A stretch of DNA of 33,072 bases from Anaerolineae bacterium (GTDB lineage Bacteria; Chloroflexota; Anaerolineae; Aggregatilineales; Phototrophicaceae): NCBI GenBank assembly GCA_016789005.1, contig JAEURA010000185.1, positions 1 through 33,072 of the forward strand, written 5' to 3'. The notes under the pieces were generated by a model. The model ran no database searches and had not been told where the DNA came from. It was given only the letters and a program-made list of their open reading frames with translations. Below, piece by piece: positions 16,224 to 24,563 of the stretch (within the stretch, counting starts at the first letter, position 1; every line of letters starts with the position of its first letter). The translations under genes were made by a program, and so were the position numbers.

Positions 16224-17534
16224 CTAACCGCCGATGGGCGTCGGCGGGATGGCGGTAGGAGGAATCGCCGTCGGCAACGCCCGTCCGCCGTAGCCGGTGC
16301 AGTTTTCAGTGATCAGCCGCAGACCCGCCAGCGAGTTGATCAGCACCGGGTTTTCCGGGTCGTCGCTGGTCAGACGGACCCGGTTCACGGCGTCGCTGAG
16401 GATGTCCCAGGCTTCCTGACAGTCGCCCAGATAGTAATGCGCCAGCCCGCGCAGATAGTGGCACTCGATCTCCTGATCTTCCAGGGGACGAGACGCCTGA
16501 AGTTGGACGCAGGTCTCGAAAGACTCAATCGCGCCTTCGTAGTTGCGCTGCGGATACTGCGTCTGCCCCAGTGCGCGCCAGGCTTCGCTGTATTCCGGAC
16601 GCAGTCCCAGCGCATCCTCGCAGTAGCCCTGCGCCCGCCGATGCTCACCGACCTGGGTATAGGCTTCGCACAGGCGCAGATAGGCTTTGGCGTTCTGCGG
16701 CTGCATGGCGATCACCTGCTCGTAGGTGGCGATGGCGAGCTCGTAGTATTCCTGCCCCTGGGCGGTGTCGGTCACTGCCAGGGCGCGGTACATGCTGGCG
16801 AGTTCGAAGTACGGCGCGACCAGGTTGGGGTTCAAGCCCACCGCCTGCTCCAGCTGGTCCAGCGCCTCCTGCCGCCGACCCACCCAGATCAGCGCCAGCG
16901 CGTAAACGCGGCGCGCCGACGGGTCGAGCGGGTCCAGGGCGATGGCTTGTTCGGCGTTATCCAGCGCCACATCGTAGCGGTCGATGTTGCGGTAGGCGCT
17001 GCTGAGCGCGGTATAGAGCGGGGCGAAGCCGCTGTCCACCTGAATGCCCGCCTGTCCGACCGGGATGGCGTTTGCCGGATCGCCGGACAGATCGAGCGCC
17101 CGCGACTTGATAGCATAGCCGCGCGGGTCGCCCGGCGCAGACTGAATCGCCTGGTCGCCGATGCTGATCGCCTCGGCATACAGCGGCGGGTCGTCGACGC
17201 CCAGCTCGATCAGGATGCGTCCATATTCATAGAGGTAATCGACGTTGGTTGGCTGCTGCATGACCGCCCGACGAAAATAGTCGCGGGCGGTTTCCAGACT
17301 GCCGCGCACAAAATAATCCATGCCGATGGTCGCCAGCTCACTGGCGAACGGGGTCGCGGTCGGCGCCTGCCCCACCATGTCGAGCGCCATCATTTGCAGC
17401 TGGCTGAAGTTGCTGTCCACGAAGAACAGAAGCCCACCGATCAGAATGACGAACAGGAGCAGCCAGCGCCAGGTGGCGCGGCGTCGGCGGCGCTGGCTGA
17501 AGAACGGCTGCGAATAGTCACGGCGAATCTGCAT
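16224..17534 (-). CDS. membrane-anchored TPR protein (first of a tandem pair)
   Basis: A 436-residue protein with the same plan as its neighbour: a short basic cytosolic tail (SQRRRRRATWR), one membrane helix (WLLLFVILIGGLLFFV, about 22-40) and an external TPR array. Repeats include LETARDYFRRAVMQQPTN, ALDNAEQAIALDPLDPSAR, ALDQLEQAVGLNPNLV, ATYEQVIAMQPQNAKAY and AQGYCEDALGLRPEYSEAW. The C-terminus ends in a proline/threonine run (IPPTAIPPTPIGG). The ATG at 17534 has GGAG upstream; a TTG at 17597 would add 21 residues but lies close to the -10 box. It probably organises a complex at the outer face of the membrane together with the next gene; the partner is unknown. The pair probably arose by duplication and divergence, judged only by shared architecture. 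Confidence 0.83.
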   Translation of the reverse strand: MQIRRDYSQPFFSQRRRRRATWRWLLLFVILIGGLLFFVDSNFSQLQMMALDMVGQAPTATPFASELATIGMDYFVRGSLETARDYFRRAVMQQPTNVDYLYEYGRILIELGVDDPPLYAEAISIGDQAIQSAPGDPRGYAIKSRALDLSGDPANAIPVGQAGIQVDSGFAPLYTALSSAYRNIDRYDVALDNAEQAIALDPLDPSARRVYALALIWVGRRQEALDQLEQAVGLNPNLVAPYFELASMYRALAVTDTAQGQEYYELAIATYEQVIAMQPQNAKAYLRLCEAYTQVGEHRRAQGYCEDALGLRPEYSEAWRALGQTQYPQRNYEGAIESFETCVQLQASRPLEDQEIECHYLRGLAHYYLGDCQEAWDILSDAVNRVRLTSDDPENPVLINSLAGLRLITENCTGYGGRALPTAIPPTAIPPTPIGG

Positions 17535-17602
17535 CTCATCAATCTCCGCCCCAGACGACAAACGCCCGGTGTGGGCGTCTGCGCGGCGTGCGATCAAACT
17601 TC

Positions 17603-17611
17603 ATTATATCA
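17603..17611 (-). promoter_or_regulatory. extended -10 promoter of the TPR gene pair
   Basis: Minus-strand TGATATAAT, a perfect extended -10 identical to that of the glycosyltransferase gene. The -35 position is weak. The predicted start is near 17596, giving about a 60-base leader to the ATG at 17534. Confidence 0.6.
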
Positions 17612-17681
17612 CCCGCCAGACAGGGAATACATCGGACTCAGGCGCGCGGCTCCTGCTCGTTCGGGCAAACCAGGGATGTGG

Positions 17682-17710
17682 TTGCATTTTTAGAATAAAT
17701 GTGCTATATT
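17682..17710 (+). promoter_or_regulatory. promoter of the PhnB-like gene
   Basis: TTGCAT (17682-17687) and TATATT (17705-17710) are separated by 17 bases in an AT-rich island. The -10 matches five of six, the -35 only the TTG. The predicted start near 17717 gives a leader of about 53 bases. Confidence 0.5.
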
Positions 17711-17769
17711 TATCGAGTCGCCGTCTATCAGATCCCTTCCCATACACCAGACCTCAGAAAGGCTGCAAG

Positions 17770-18243
17770 ATGCAGAAGATCATCCCCAACCTGTGGTTCA
17801 ACTTCAATGCTGAAGAGGCGGTCAATTTCTACGTCTCGCTGTTCGACAACTCGAAAATCCTCAGTGTTTCGCGCTACGGCGAACACGGTCCGGCTCCCGC
17901 AGGGACCGTCCTGACGATGAAGTTCACGCTCGACGGGCAGGAGTTCCTGGCGATCAACGGCGGACCGGAATTCAGGTTCACCGAGGCGGTCTCGTTCCTC
18001 GTCAACTGCACCTCACAGGAAGAAGTGGACCGGCTGTGGTCCAAGCTGCTGGAAGCGGGCGGCGAAGAGCAAGCCTGCGGCTGGCTCAAGGATCGCTTCG
18101 GCTTGTCGTGGCAGATCATCCCGACGGTACTCGGCGAACTGATGTCCGACCCCGATCCACAAAAGGCGGGGCGGGTCACGATGGCGATGCTTCAGATGAA
18201 GAAGATCGACATCGCCGGGCTGCACGCAGCCTACGACGGCTAG
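17770..18243 (+). CDS. PhnB-like VOC superfamily protein (3-dmu-9_3-mt fold)
   Basis: A 157-residue protein of the glyoxalase/VOC superfamily, PhnB-like branch (the family long misnamed 3-demethylubiquinone methyltransferase). It starts QKIIPNLWFNFNAEEAVNFYVSLF, the conserved opening, followed by the paired beta-alpha-beta-beta-beta units (MKFTLDGQEFLAINGGPEF, VSFLVNCTSQEEVDRLWSKL, DRFGLSWQIIP). These proteins often form dimers, with or without metal, and the reaction is unknown. The ATG at 17770 has AAAGG upstream. It converges on the penicillin-binding protein gene with 16 bases between stops. Proteins of this class often occur near SRPBCC and ArsR-type genes; an SRPBCC gene is present 6.5 kb away but not linked. 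Confidence 0.87.
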   Translation: MQKIIPNLWFNFNAEEAVNFYVSLFDNSKILSVSRYGEHGPAPAGTVLTMKFTLDGQEFLAINGGPEFRFTEAVSFLVNCTSQEEVDRLWSKLLEAGGEEQACGWLKDRFGLSWQIIPTVLGELMSDPDPQKAGRVTMAMLQMKKIDIAGLHAAYDG

Positions 18244-18259
18244 AGCCGATTACTGCCCG

Positions 18260-20794
18260 TCATCCCGCTTTGGTTTCCGACTGTGGCGGCACGACGCTGA
18301 AGGGCAGCGGTTCGCTCTCCTGCATCGTGCCGTCGGCAAATATCGCCCGCGCCACCAGGGTGTGGTCACCTGTCTCCAGCGCCCACCAGAATTCCCAGGG
18401 GGCGGTGTCCGTCGTCGCCAGCACTGCGCCGTCCAGCAGGTAGACGACCTGCGTCACGCCCGGCGGCGCGCCGACCGTCAGGCGGATGCGCTGAGCAGAC
18501 TGCGGCAGGAGCGGCGAGATCTCGAACACGGTGTAGGGATCGGGTTCGAGCAGCCGCACCGCGTCCGTGCGGTCGGTCGGCGTCACCGCTGCGCCCTGGG
18601 GCGGCGGAGTCAGTCCATTGCGGATTCCCCAATCGCGAGCCTCCTGGGGCAGCACGACGAAAATCCGTGCTTCGCGGCGGTCTTCGGGCGTCGACTCCTG
18701 CGCCAGCAGCCCGGTCTCCCGGTCGATTTGAAAGACCTGATAGAAGTCGTCGCTATCCTGCGGTTCCGTGCCTTCGACGAACCATTCCAGGCGGCGGCGC
18801 GGGCACTGGGGCGTCGCCAGCTTGCCGCTCAGTGCGCAGATCTCGCGCCGGGTCAGCCCCTCCGGCTGCTGAAAGCGCAGCTCCGGCTGACCGAGCAGCG
18901 CTCCGCGCATGAAAGCGTTCCAGATCGGCGCAGCGCCGCTGACGCCGGTCACATCAATCATCGGGGTGTTGTCGGCGTTGCCCACCCACACGCCGACGAC
19001 CAGGTTCGGCGTATAGCCCACAACCCAGTTATCGCGGAAATCGGTGGTCGTGCCGGTCTTGGCGGCGGCGGCTCTGCCGATGGCGAGGGCGCTGTTCCGC
19101 CCGAACGACCGCACCCGCGCCGTATCGTCGCTGAGGATGTCGCTGATCAGCCAGGCGACGCGCGTGTCGATCAGCCGCGCGCTGCCTGTCTCGCCACATG
19201 CCGCCGGCGGCGTCCATTCGTAGAGTGTCTCCCCGGCGCGGTCGGTCACCCGCAGGATCAGCGCTGGATCGACCCGGCAGCCTCCGTTTGGGAAGATGCT
19301 GTAGGCGGCGGTGAGGTCGAGCAGGCGCACTTCGCCGCCGCCCAGCGTCACCGAGAGATCGAGTTCGGTATTGCGCCCCAGGGTCGCCAGCCCGGCATCG
19401 ACTCCCAGGTCGATCAGGCTGCTGATGCCGATATCGTTCAGCGTCAGTACCGCCGGGATGTTGAACGATGACGCCAGCGCCTCGCGCACCAGCACCGGAC
19501 CGTTTTCCACCTGTGCGTAATTCGCCGGCGTGTAGCTTTCCAGGCGTCGGGTGATGAACGGCGTCTCGATGTCCAGCAGCATCGTCGCCGCCGTATAGGG
19601 GTGATCACGGTCCGGGTTCATCGCCGCCGCATAGGTGAAGGGCTTAAGGGCGCTGCCCGGTTGGCGGAGCGCCAGCGCGGCGTTGACGGCTCCATCAATG
19701 CTCTCGTCGAAGTAATCCGGGCTGCCGAGCAGAGTGAGGACCTGCCCGGTATAGGGATCGAGCGCGACCAGGGCGGCATTGTTGGCGTTCGCCGGAACCT
19801 CGGCGGCGCTGGCGGGGTGATTCAGCGCGTCCAGCTGCCGTCCGACGATCTCCTGCGCCTGCCGCGTCCAATCGAGATCGACCGTCGTGATCACTTCCAA
19901 CCCCTCGCGCGTGATCTGCTCTGGAAATTCGCGCTCCAGCTGACGGATCACCGCCATGACGAAATGCGGCGCTTCGATGGGAAACGGCGCGGCGGCGAAC
20001 TGAAGCGCCTCACGCGCTGCCGAGTCCGCCTCTTCAGCTGTCAGCGTCCCCGTGCCGACCATCAGGTTCAGGACGACCGCCTGGCGCGCCCTCGCCGCTT
20101 CCAGATCGGTCAGCGGATCGTACAGCGCCGGAGCCTGAACCAGCCCCGCCAGCAGGGAGCATTCCGCCAGCGACAGTTCCGGCGCAGATTTGCCAAAGTA
20201 CGCCCCGGCTGCCGCCTCGATCCCGTATGCCAGATTGCCAAAATAGGATTGGTTGAAGTACAGCGCCAGCACGTCATCCTTGCTGTAGGCGTTCTGAAGC
20301 TGCAGAGCGAGGATCATCTCGCGCAGTTTGCGGCGCAGCGAACGTTCGGCGCGCTGCTGTGGATCGAGCAGGAGCATACGCGCCACCTGCTGAGTGATGG
20401 TGCTGCCCCCGGCGATCACTTCGCCACCCTGCAGGTTGATCCACAGGGCGCGCACCACGCCGGCAAGATCGACGCCTGGATGGCTGTAGAAATTGGCATC
20501 TTCGGTGGCGATAACGGCATTGACGCAGTGCCGGGGAATCGACTCCAGAGGGATAGCGGTGTTCAAGCCGCCGTCCTGACTGTCGGCGATAATCTCGTAG
20601 AGCAGCCGCCCCTGGCGGTCATAGATGCGCGTCGAGGGCAGCGCCAACCCGGCGTGAAGCTGATCGATGGACGGCAGATCGCTGAACAACCAGAGGGATA
20701 GCGCCCCCAGCCCGATCAGCAGAGCGATGCCGATGGGCAGAACGATGCGCTTCCAGCGTGGTTGACGGCGATAGCCGATGAACAGTCTATGCAT
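18260..20794 (-). CDS. pbpC: class A penicillin-binding protein, PBP1C-like
   Basis: An 844-residue bifunctional peptidoglycan synthase anchored by one N-terminal membrane helix (about 17-38). The GT51 glycosyltransferase domain has TEDANFYSHPGVD (catalytic E98) and GGSTITQQ (129-136). The transpeptidase domain has all three motifs: SALK (catalytic S381), SFN (443-445) and KTGT (579-582). The C-terminal region (about 750-835) resembles the PBP1C C-terminal domain, which with the WNAFMRG...PEGLTRREICALSG segment favours the PbpC branch over PBP1A. Cysteines in ICALSGKLATPQCPRRR are typical of that branch. It polymerises and crosslinks the cell wall outside the membrane. It lies 35 bases after the HDAC-like gene and is probably co-transcribed with it, a pairing without an obvious functional reason. 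The gene symbol is tentative. Confidence 0.92.
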   Translation of the reverse strand: MHRLFIGYRRQPRWKRIVLPIGIALLIGLGALSLWLFSDLPSIDQLHAGLALPSTRIYDRQGRLLYEIIADSQDGGLNTAIPLESIPRHCVNAVIATEDANFYSHPGVDLAGVVRALWINLQGGEVIAGGSTITQQVARMLLLDPQQRAERSLRRKLREMILALQLQNAYSKDDVLALYFNQSYFGNLAYGIEAAAGAYFGKSAPELSLAECSLLAGLVQAPALYDPLTDLEAARARQAVVLNLMVGTGTLTAEEADSAAREALQFAAAPFPIEAPHFVMAVIRQLEREFPEQITREGLEVITTVDLDWTRQAQEIVGRQLDALNHPASAAEVPANANNAALVALDPYTGQVLTLLGSPDYFDESIDGAVNAALALRQPGSALKPFTYAAAMNPDRDHPYTAATMLLDIETPFITRRLESYTPANYAQVENGPVLVREALASSFNIPAVLTLNDIGISSLIDLGVDAGLATLGRNTELDLSVTLGGGEVRLLDLTAAYSIFPNGGCRVDPALILRVTDRAGETLYEWTPPAACGETGSARLIDTRVAWLISDILSDDTARVRSFGRNSALAIGRAAAAKTGTTTDFRDNWVVGYTPNLVVGVWVGNADNTPMIDVTGVSGAAPIWNAFMRGALLGQPELRFQQPEGLTRREICALSGKLATPQCPRRRLEWFVEGTEPQDSDDFYQVFQIDRETGLLAQESTPEDRREARIFVVLPQEARDWGIRNGLTPPPQGAAVTPTDRTDAVRLLEPDPYTVFEISPLLPQSAQRIRLTVGAPPGVTQVVYLLDGAVLATTDTAPWEFWWALETGDHTLVARAIFADGTMQESEPLPFSVVPPQSETKAG

Positions 20795-20829
20795 AGCCGG
20801 ATCGTATCACGAACAGGGACGCGCCCGCC

Positions 20830-21729
20830 CTACGGACACCGGGCGGCAGCGAGGCGCACAGTCTGCGCGTGGATGGCGACGATGTCCTCGACATCCGGCG
20901 AATAGCCACCCGCCATCGTCACGGCGACCGGCAGCCCGGCGCTCCGGCACAGATCGAAGATGATTCGATCACGCTCTGCCAAACCCGCCATCGTCACCTT
21001 CATGCGCCCGTAGCGGTCGCGCTCGAAGGGATCGGCGCCGGCAAGGTAGATGGCGAGATCGGCTCCGGCGACGGCAATCGCTCGACGCGCCCCTTCTTCG
21101 ACCGCCATCAGATAGTCGGCGTCGGCTGCACCGTCCGGCAGCTCCACGTCAAGATTGCTCTTCTCCTTGTGAAACGGGAAATTCTTCGCCCCATGGACGG
21201 AGAACGTGAAGATGGAAGAATCGCCGCGCAGGATTGCGGCGGTTCCGTTGCCCTGGTGCACATCGCAGTCGAGGATGACCACCCGGCGCGCCCGTCCTTC
21301 TGCCTGCACGGCGCGGGCGGCGATGGCGCTGTCGTTGAAGACGCAGTAGCCCTCGCCGTGGTCGCGGAAAGCATGATGAGTTCCTCCGGCGAGATTGACC
21401 GCTACACCATCGCTGAGGGCGGCGCGGCAGGCAGCGATAGTCGCCCCGGACGACCGGCGCGACCGCTCGACCATCTCCAGCGTCCAGGGAAAACCGATGC
21501 GGCGCACCTCCAGGGGTTCAAGCAGCCCGTGCTGAACCCGGTGCAGGTAATCGGCATCGTGAGCACGCAGAATCTCGGCATCCGTCGCTGCGTCTGGTAT
21601 GTGCAGGTCGTCGGCGCGCAGGATGCCCTCCGCCAGCAGACGTTCGCGCAGCAGGCGGTATTTCGCCATCGGAAAGCGGTGGTCCGGCGGCAGGGGGAGT
21701 ACGAACGTATCAGAGTAGAAGGCATGCAT
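20830..21729 (-). CDS. histone deacetylase family protein (zinc-dependent deacylase)
   Basis: A 299-residue arginase/deacetylase-fold enzyme resembling the HDAC11-like bacterial group. It starts FYSDTFVLPLPPDHRFPMAKY. Catalytic-site motifs are NLAGGTHHAFRDHGEGYC (H118/H119) and VVILDCDVHQGNGT. D156 and H158 are two zinc ligands; the third is probably D233 in YLAGADPFERD. TMAGGYSP near the C-terminus carries the glycine pair of the active site, with tyrosine. Bacterial members remove acyl groups from small amines or proteins; the substrate is unknown. The ATG at 21729 is almost at the predicted transcript start, see the -10 at 21738-21743. It is upstream of the penicillin-binding protein gene and in the same orientation. 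Confidence 0.9.
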   Translation of the reverse strand: MHAFYSDTFVLPLPPDHRFPMAKYRLLRERLLAEGILRADDLHIPDAATDAEILRAHDADYLHRVQHGLLEPLEVRRIGFPWTLEMVERSRRSSGATIAACRAALSDGVAVNLAGGTHHAFRDHGEGYCVFNDSAIAARAVQAEGRARRVVILDCDVHQGNGTAAILRGDSSIFTFSVHGAKNFPFHKEKSNLDVELPDGAADADYLMAVEEGARRAIAVAGADLAIYLAGADPFERDRYGRMKVTMAGLAERDRIIFDLCRSAGLPVAVTMAGGYSPDVEDIVAIHAQTVRLAAARCP

Positions 21730-21737
21730 GGCGTTCT

Positions 21738-21743
21738 ATCATA
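21738..21743 (-). promoter_or_regulatory. -10 box implying a leaderless HDAC-like transcript
   Basis: Minus-strand TATGAT (five of six) ends nine bases before the ATG at 21729, so the predicted start lies zero to two bases from the codon. No Shine-Dalgarno sequence fits in between. The -35 position is weak. Confidence 0.45.
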
Positions 21744-21871
21744 GCATTGAGAGAGCATGGGAAAAGCGTTGAGCGCGCGCCGCTTCGATTAGAGTATGCT
21801 TGGAATCAATGTGACTCTGCGGCGCGTCCACGACCGCCGCTCCCGGCTCCGACAGGCTGCGAGGTTTGCCC

Positions 21872-22810
21872 ATGCTGCGTCCGTTCGCTGTGATCGCCAT
21901 TCTTCTGATCGTCGTTTTCGCCGCGCGCTCGCCCCAGACGGCGCGTGCGCAGGCTCCTGGCAACTGTGTGATCGACGCTGTGCTGCTGATCGATACTGGC
22001 GGAAGCGCCGCCCCGGAAGACTTCGAGCAGATCAAGGCGTTTGCGGCGGCGGCGGTCGGCGCGCTGCCGATGGGTGGGGTGCGCCTGGGCGTCATCGGCT
22101 TCGATGGGTCAGCCCAGACGCGCCTGGGCTTGAGCGGCGACGGCGGCGCGGTCGCCGGAGCCATCAATAGCTTGAGCGTCACCGGCGGCGCAGCGGATTT
22201 CCGCACAGGGCTGGACGCCGGCGCAGCGCTGCTCGCTGAGGCGCGCCCGTATGTCACGCGCGCTCTGGTGCTGATCACCGACGGCATCAGCGCATCGGAC
22301 GCGGCGCGGCGGAGCGAGTTCATTCGTGCCGACAATATCGCCATCATCACGGTCGGCGTCGGCGGGGGGATCAACCGCCGCGAGTTGTTCAACCTGGCAA
22401 CACCTTCCTATTATTACGGCGGTGAGCAGTACACCGTCTTTCAACCGCGTCTCGACCGGCTGGGTGAAAGCGTCGGAGCGCTGGCGTTCAGCCTGTGCAG
22501 CGCCCCGGCAGTGATCGGAGGAACCGTCAGCGGGCGCACCCGCGATGAGCGCGGCTACCAGATCACCCTGCCCTACAGCGGCGTCACCGTCACCCTGCTG
22601 ACGCCGCAGGGTGAGCCTTTGGCAACGACCGTCACGGATGACAACGGTTTCTACCGTTTCATGGTCGCGCCGGGGGATTACACCACCCGCGTGACTGCTC
22701 CGCCAGAAGCACACTTCACGCCGGGCAGCGACGGAACCATCCCGCTGATCCGGGCGCGGTTGGGCGTCAGCAGCACCAGAGCGACCACCCTGCTGCAAAT
22801 CGGCGACTGA
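21872..22810 (+). CDS. secreted von Willebrand factor A-domain protein with C-terminal Ig-like domain
   Basis: A 312-residue exported protein. A signal peptide of about 28 residues (FAVIAILLIVVFAARS ... ARAQA) ends in an AxA-type cleavage site. The VWA domain (about 33-210) contains VLLIDTGGSA at the MIDAS position, ADFRTGLDAG with the conserved threonine, and ALVLITDG with the conserved aspartate. The DxSxS motif reads DTGGS, so one serine is missing. The C-terminal part (about 220-300) is a carboxypeptidase-regulatory-like beta sandwich (VTVTLLTPQGEPLATTVTD, DNGFYRFMVAPGDY). It probably acts as a surface adhesion or protein-binding module. The ATG at 21872 has GAGG seven bases upstream. It is followed by the FHA gene 119 bases downstream, which has its own -10 box. 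Confidence 0.85.
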   Translation: MLRPFAVIAILLIVVFAARSPQTARAQAPGNCVIDAVLLIDTGGSAAPEDFEQIKAFAAAAVGALPMGGVRLGVIGFDGSAQTRLGLSGDGGAVAGAINSLSVTGGAADFRTGLDAGAALLAEARPYVTRALVLITDGISASDAARRSEFIRADNIAIITVGVGGGINRRELFNLATPSYYYGGEQYTVFQPRLDRLGESVGALAFSLCSAPAVIGGTVSGRTRDERGYQITLPYSGVTVTLLTPQGEPLATTVTDDNGFYRFMVAPGDYTTRVTAPPEAHFTPGSDGTIPLIRARLGVSSTRATTLLQIGD

Positions 22811-22881
22811 CGCGCCGCCCTGTCTGACGAGCCGCCCGCGCCAGCGGCGGTTTGCCTATCATCGCGATTCGGCGTTATGGG

Positions 22882-22887
22882 TATAAT
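22882..22887 (+). promoter_or_regulatory. -10 box of the FHA gene promoter
   Basis: TATAAT, a perfect -10. No good -35 is visible at 16 to 18 bases. The predicted start near 22894 gives a leader of about 36 bases. AAAGGA in the leader is about 15 bases from the ATG, farther than usual. Confidence 0.5.
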
Positions 22888-22929
22888 GGATGAACAAATG
22901 AAACCCTCAAAAGGACCACCTGGTACGCT

Positions 22930-23826
22930 ATGTCCTTTGCTGATGATACGTTTCAACAGTACGTAGAGCTGCGCACTGGCGGACGCGACGCCAAATCGGC
23001 GCTGGAAGCCCTTCGCCTGCGAATCGAACTGCTCGACGCCAACGACAAAGCTGAACTGGTGCGTCGGGTGCGCGCCTGGGAGACGAAACGCACCAGCGGC
23101 GGCAGTGGGAAACCGGAAGCTCCCCCCAATGCGCCCTCTAGCGCACCGCCTTCCTCTGCCGGCGCACCGTCATCATCACCGCCGCCTTCTGGCGCGCCGT
23201 CCTCTTCCGAGCCGCCTCCGGATACCATCCGACAGCGGCTCGCCCAGGCTGCCAGCCGAAGCAGCACCACGCCGGTCCCAACCCCGGTCACAGAGGATAT
23301 GGTGCGCTGCCCTCACTGCCGCAAGCCCAACAAGGCGACCGATGTCTTTTGTTTCTCCTGCGGCGAGTTCCTGCGCAAGGATAAGGTAACAAACTTCGAC
23401 ACCGTGCGCTTCGACGACACCGGGTCACTGCCTTCGGCGGACTACTTCGGCGAGGAATCCACGCTGATCCTGGCGATCAGCGGGGTGAAGGATACCCCGC
23501 GCTTCAGGATACGCCCTCAGGAATCGCGCCATGAAGTGGTGATCGGGCGCAGCGATGGCGGCACAGTGCGCCCGGATATTGACCTGGCGGCGCACAATGC
23601 CAGCGACCTGGGCGTGTCACGTCTGCACGTCGCGCTTCAGCACAACAAGCGCAACAACATCCTCAGCATCTCCGACATGAAGAGCGCCAACGGCACCTAC
23701 GTCAACGGACAGAAGCTCTACCCGCAGGAAGTGCGCGTGCTGCGTCATGGGGATGAACTGCGCCTGGGGCGGATGGTGCTGCGCGTGTATTTTGAGCACG
23801 GCAAAACCGTCGAAAAGAGCGGATAG
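22930..23826 (+). CDS. zinc-ribbon and FHA-domain protein
   Basis: A 298-residue cytosolic protein. Residues 1-55 are helical. A Ser/Pro-rich linker follows (about 58-105). Next is a zinc ribbon, CPHCRKPNKATDVFCFSCG (about 128-146), then a C-terminal FHA domain (about 180-290) with the signature IGRS, SRLHVAL, NGTYVNGQKL and HGDELRLGRM. FHA domains bind phosphothreonine, so it probably reads the output of a Ser/Thr kinase. No kinase or phosphatase gene is in the window, so the partner is elsewhere. The combination of zinc ribbon and FHA is common in Chloroflexota and Actinobacteria. It converges on the creatininase-family gene with 34 bases between stops. Function beyond phosphopeptide binding is unknown. 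Confidence 0.87.
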   Translation: MSFADDTFQQYVELRTGGRDAKSALEALRLRIELLDANDKAELVRRVRAWETKRTSGGSGKPEAPPNAPSSAPPSSAGAPSSSPPPSGAPSSSEPPPDTIRQRLAQAASRSSTTPVPTPVTEDMVRCPHCRKPNKATDVFCFSCGEFLRKDKVTNFDTVRFDDTGSLPSADYFGEESTLILAISGVKDTPRFRIRPQESRHEVVIGRSDGGTVRPDIDLAAHNASDLGVSRLHVALQHNKRNNILSISDMKSANGTYVNGQKLYPQEVRVLRHGDELRLGRMVLRVYFEHGKTVEKSG

Positions 23827-23860
23827 TCGGCGCGCCGTCCCCTCAACGGCGGCGTACGCG

Positions 23861-24544
23861 CTAGAGATTGCGAAGCCGGCGCAAACGCTCGACCACCTCC
23901 TCGACGATTTTGTCGAAGAGCGCCATCATCAGAGCGTCGTCCACCTGATAGGGTCCGCCGAAATTACCATCGCCCAGGACATCGCGCGGGCTGCTGCCGT
24001 CGATCAGCGCGAGGTTGACCGGTGCTTTAAGAGTCTCTGGCGACACCGCCACCCGGTTGAAGGGGAAATTCTCGCCCCAGTTGGCGTGATCGATCTCCAG
24101 ACCGGCATGAGCGCAGAACTGGTGCGCTGCCTCGCCATGCCACCAGTCGTACCAGTCCACCCAGATTTCGCCGTCCATCTGCAGATCGGTGAGCCGCGCT
24201 GGCTGCTGATTGCCGCCGTGTCCGTTGAGGATGAAAAAGCGCCGGAAGCCCTGATGCATCAGGCTTTCGACGATCTCACTGAGGATGGCGTCGAATGTCG
24301 CCTTGCTGACGGTGATCGTGCCGGGGAAATCGACGAAAGACTCGCTGACGCCGAAGTTGAGCGACGGGGCGATCAGGACCGGTTCACGCTCCCCGACCGC
24401 CAGGGCGATCTTGGATGGGATGAGGATGTCGGTGAGCAGGCTCAGATAGGCATGCTGTTCAGTCGCGCCAGTGATCAGGATGATGCGATCATCCTCCTCC
24501 AAATAGCGTTCGACATCCATCCAGTTCAGGTCTTGCAGGCGCAT
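23861..24544 (-). CDS. creatininase/creatinine amidohydrolase family protein
   Basis: A 227-residue metallohydrolase of the creatininase family, which contains creatininase, FAPy deformylase ArfB and the mycofactocin peptidase MftE. Metal-binding residues of the first motif are present in GATEQHAYLSLLTD (E29, H31, D39). The second motif is NGHGGNQQ (H109); its second-metal glutamate of true creatininase is glycine, as in the non-creatininase branches. No mycofactocin or deazaflavin genes are nearby, so the substrate is unknown. The ATG at 24544 has GAGGAG about eight bases upstream. Its leader carries a strong 13-bp hairpin (24564-24593) and a -10 at 24618-24623. The 128-bp inverted-repeat element lies immediately upstream of that promoter. 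Confidence 0.87.
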   Translation of the reverse strand: MRLQDLNWMDVERYLEEDDRIILITGATEQHAYLSLLTDILIPSKIALAVGEREPVLIAPSLNFGVSESFVDFPGTITVSKATFDAILSEIVESLMHQGFRRFFILNGHGGNQQPARLTDLQMDGEIWVDWYDWWHGEAAHQFCAHAGLEIDHANWGENFPFNRVAVSPETLKAPVNLALIDGSSPRDVLGDGNFGGPYQVDDALMMALFDKIVEEVVERLRRLRNL

Positions 24545-24563
24545 GATCGCTACTCCTCTTTGC

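Noticed and set aside
16188..17693. 501-codon plus-strand frame opposite the first TPR gene
   Set aside because: The TPR periodicity on the minus strand is clear, and this frame has the composition of a shadow.
23861..24544. Mycofactocin MftE or creatininase assignment
   Set aside because: No mycofactocin genes are nearby, and the second-metal glutamate of true creatininase is replaced; only family membership is supported.
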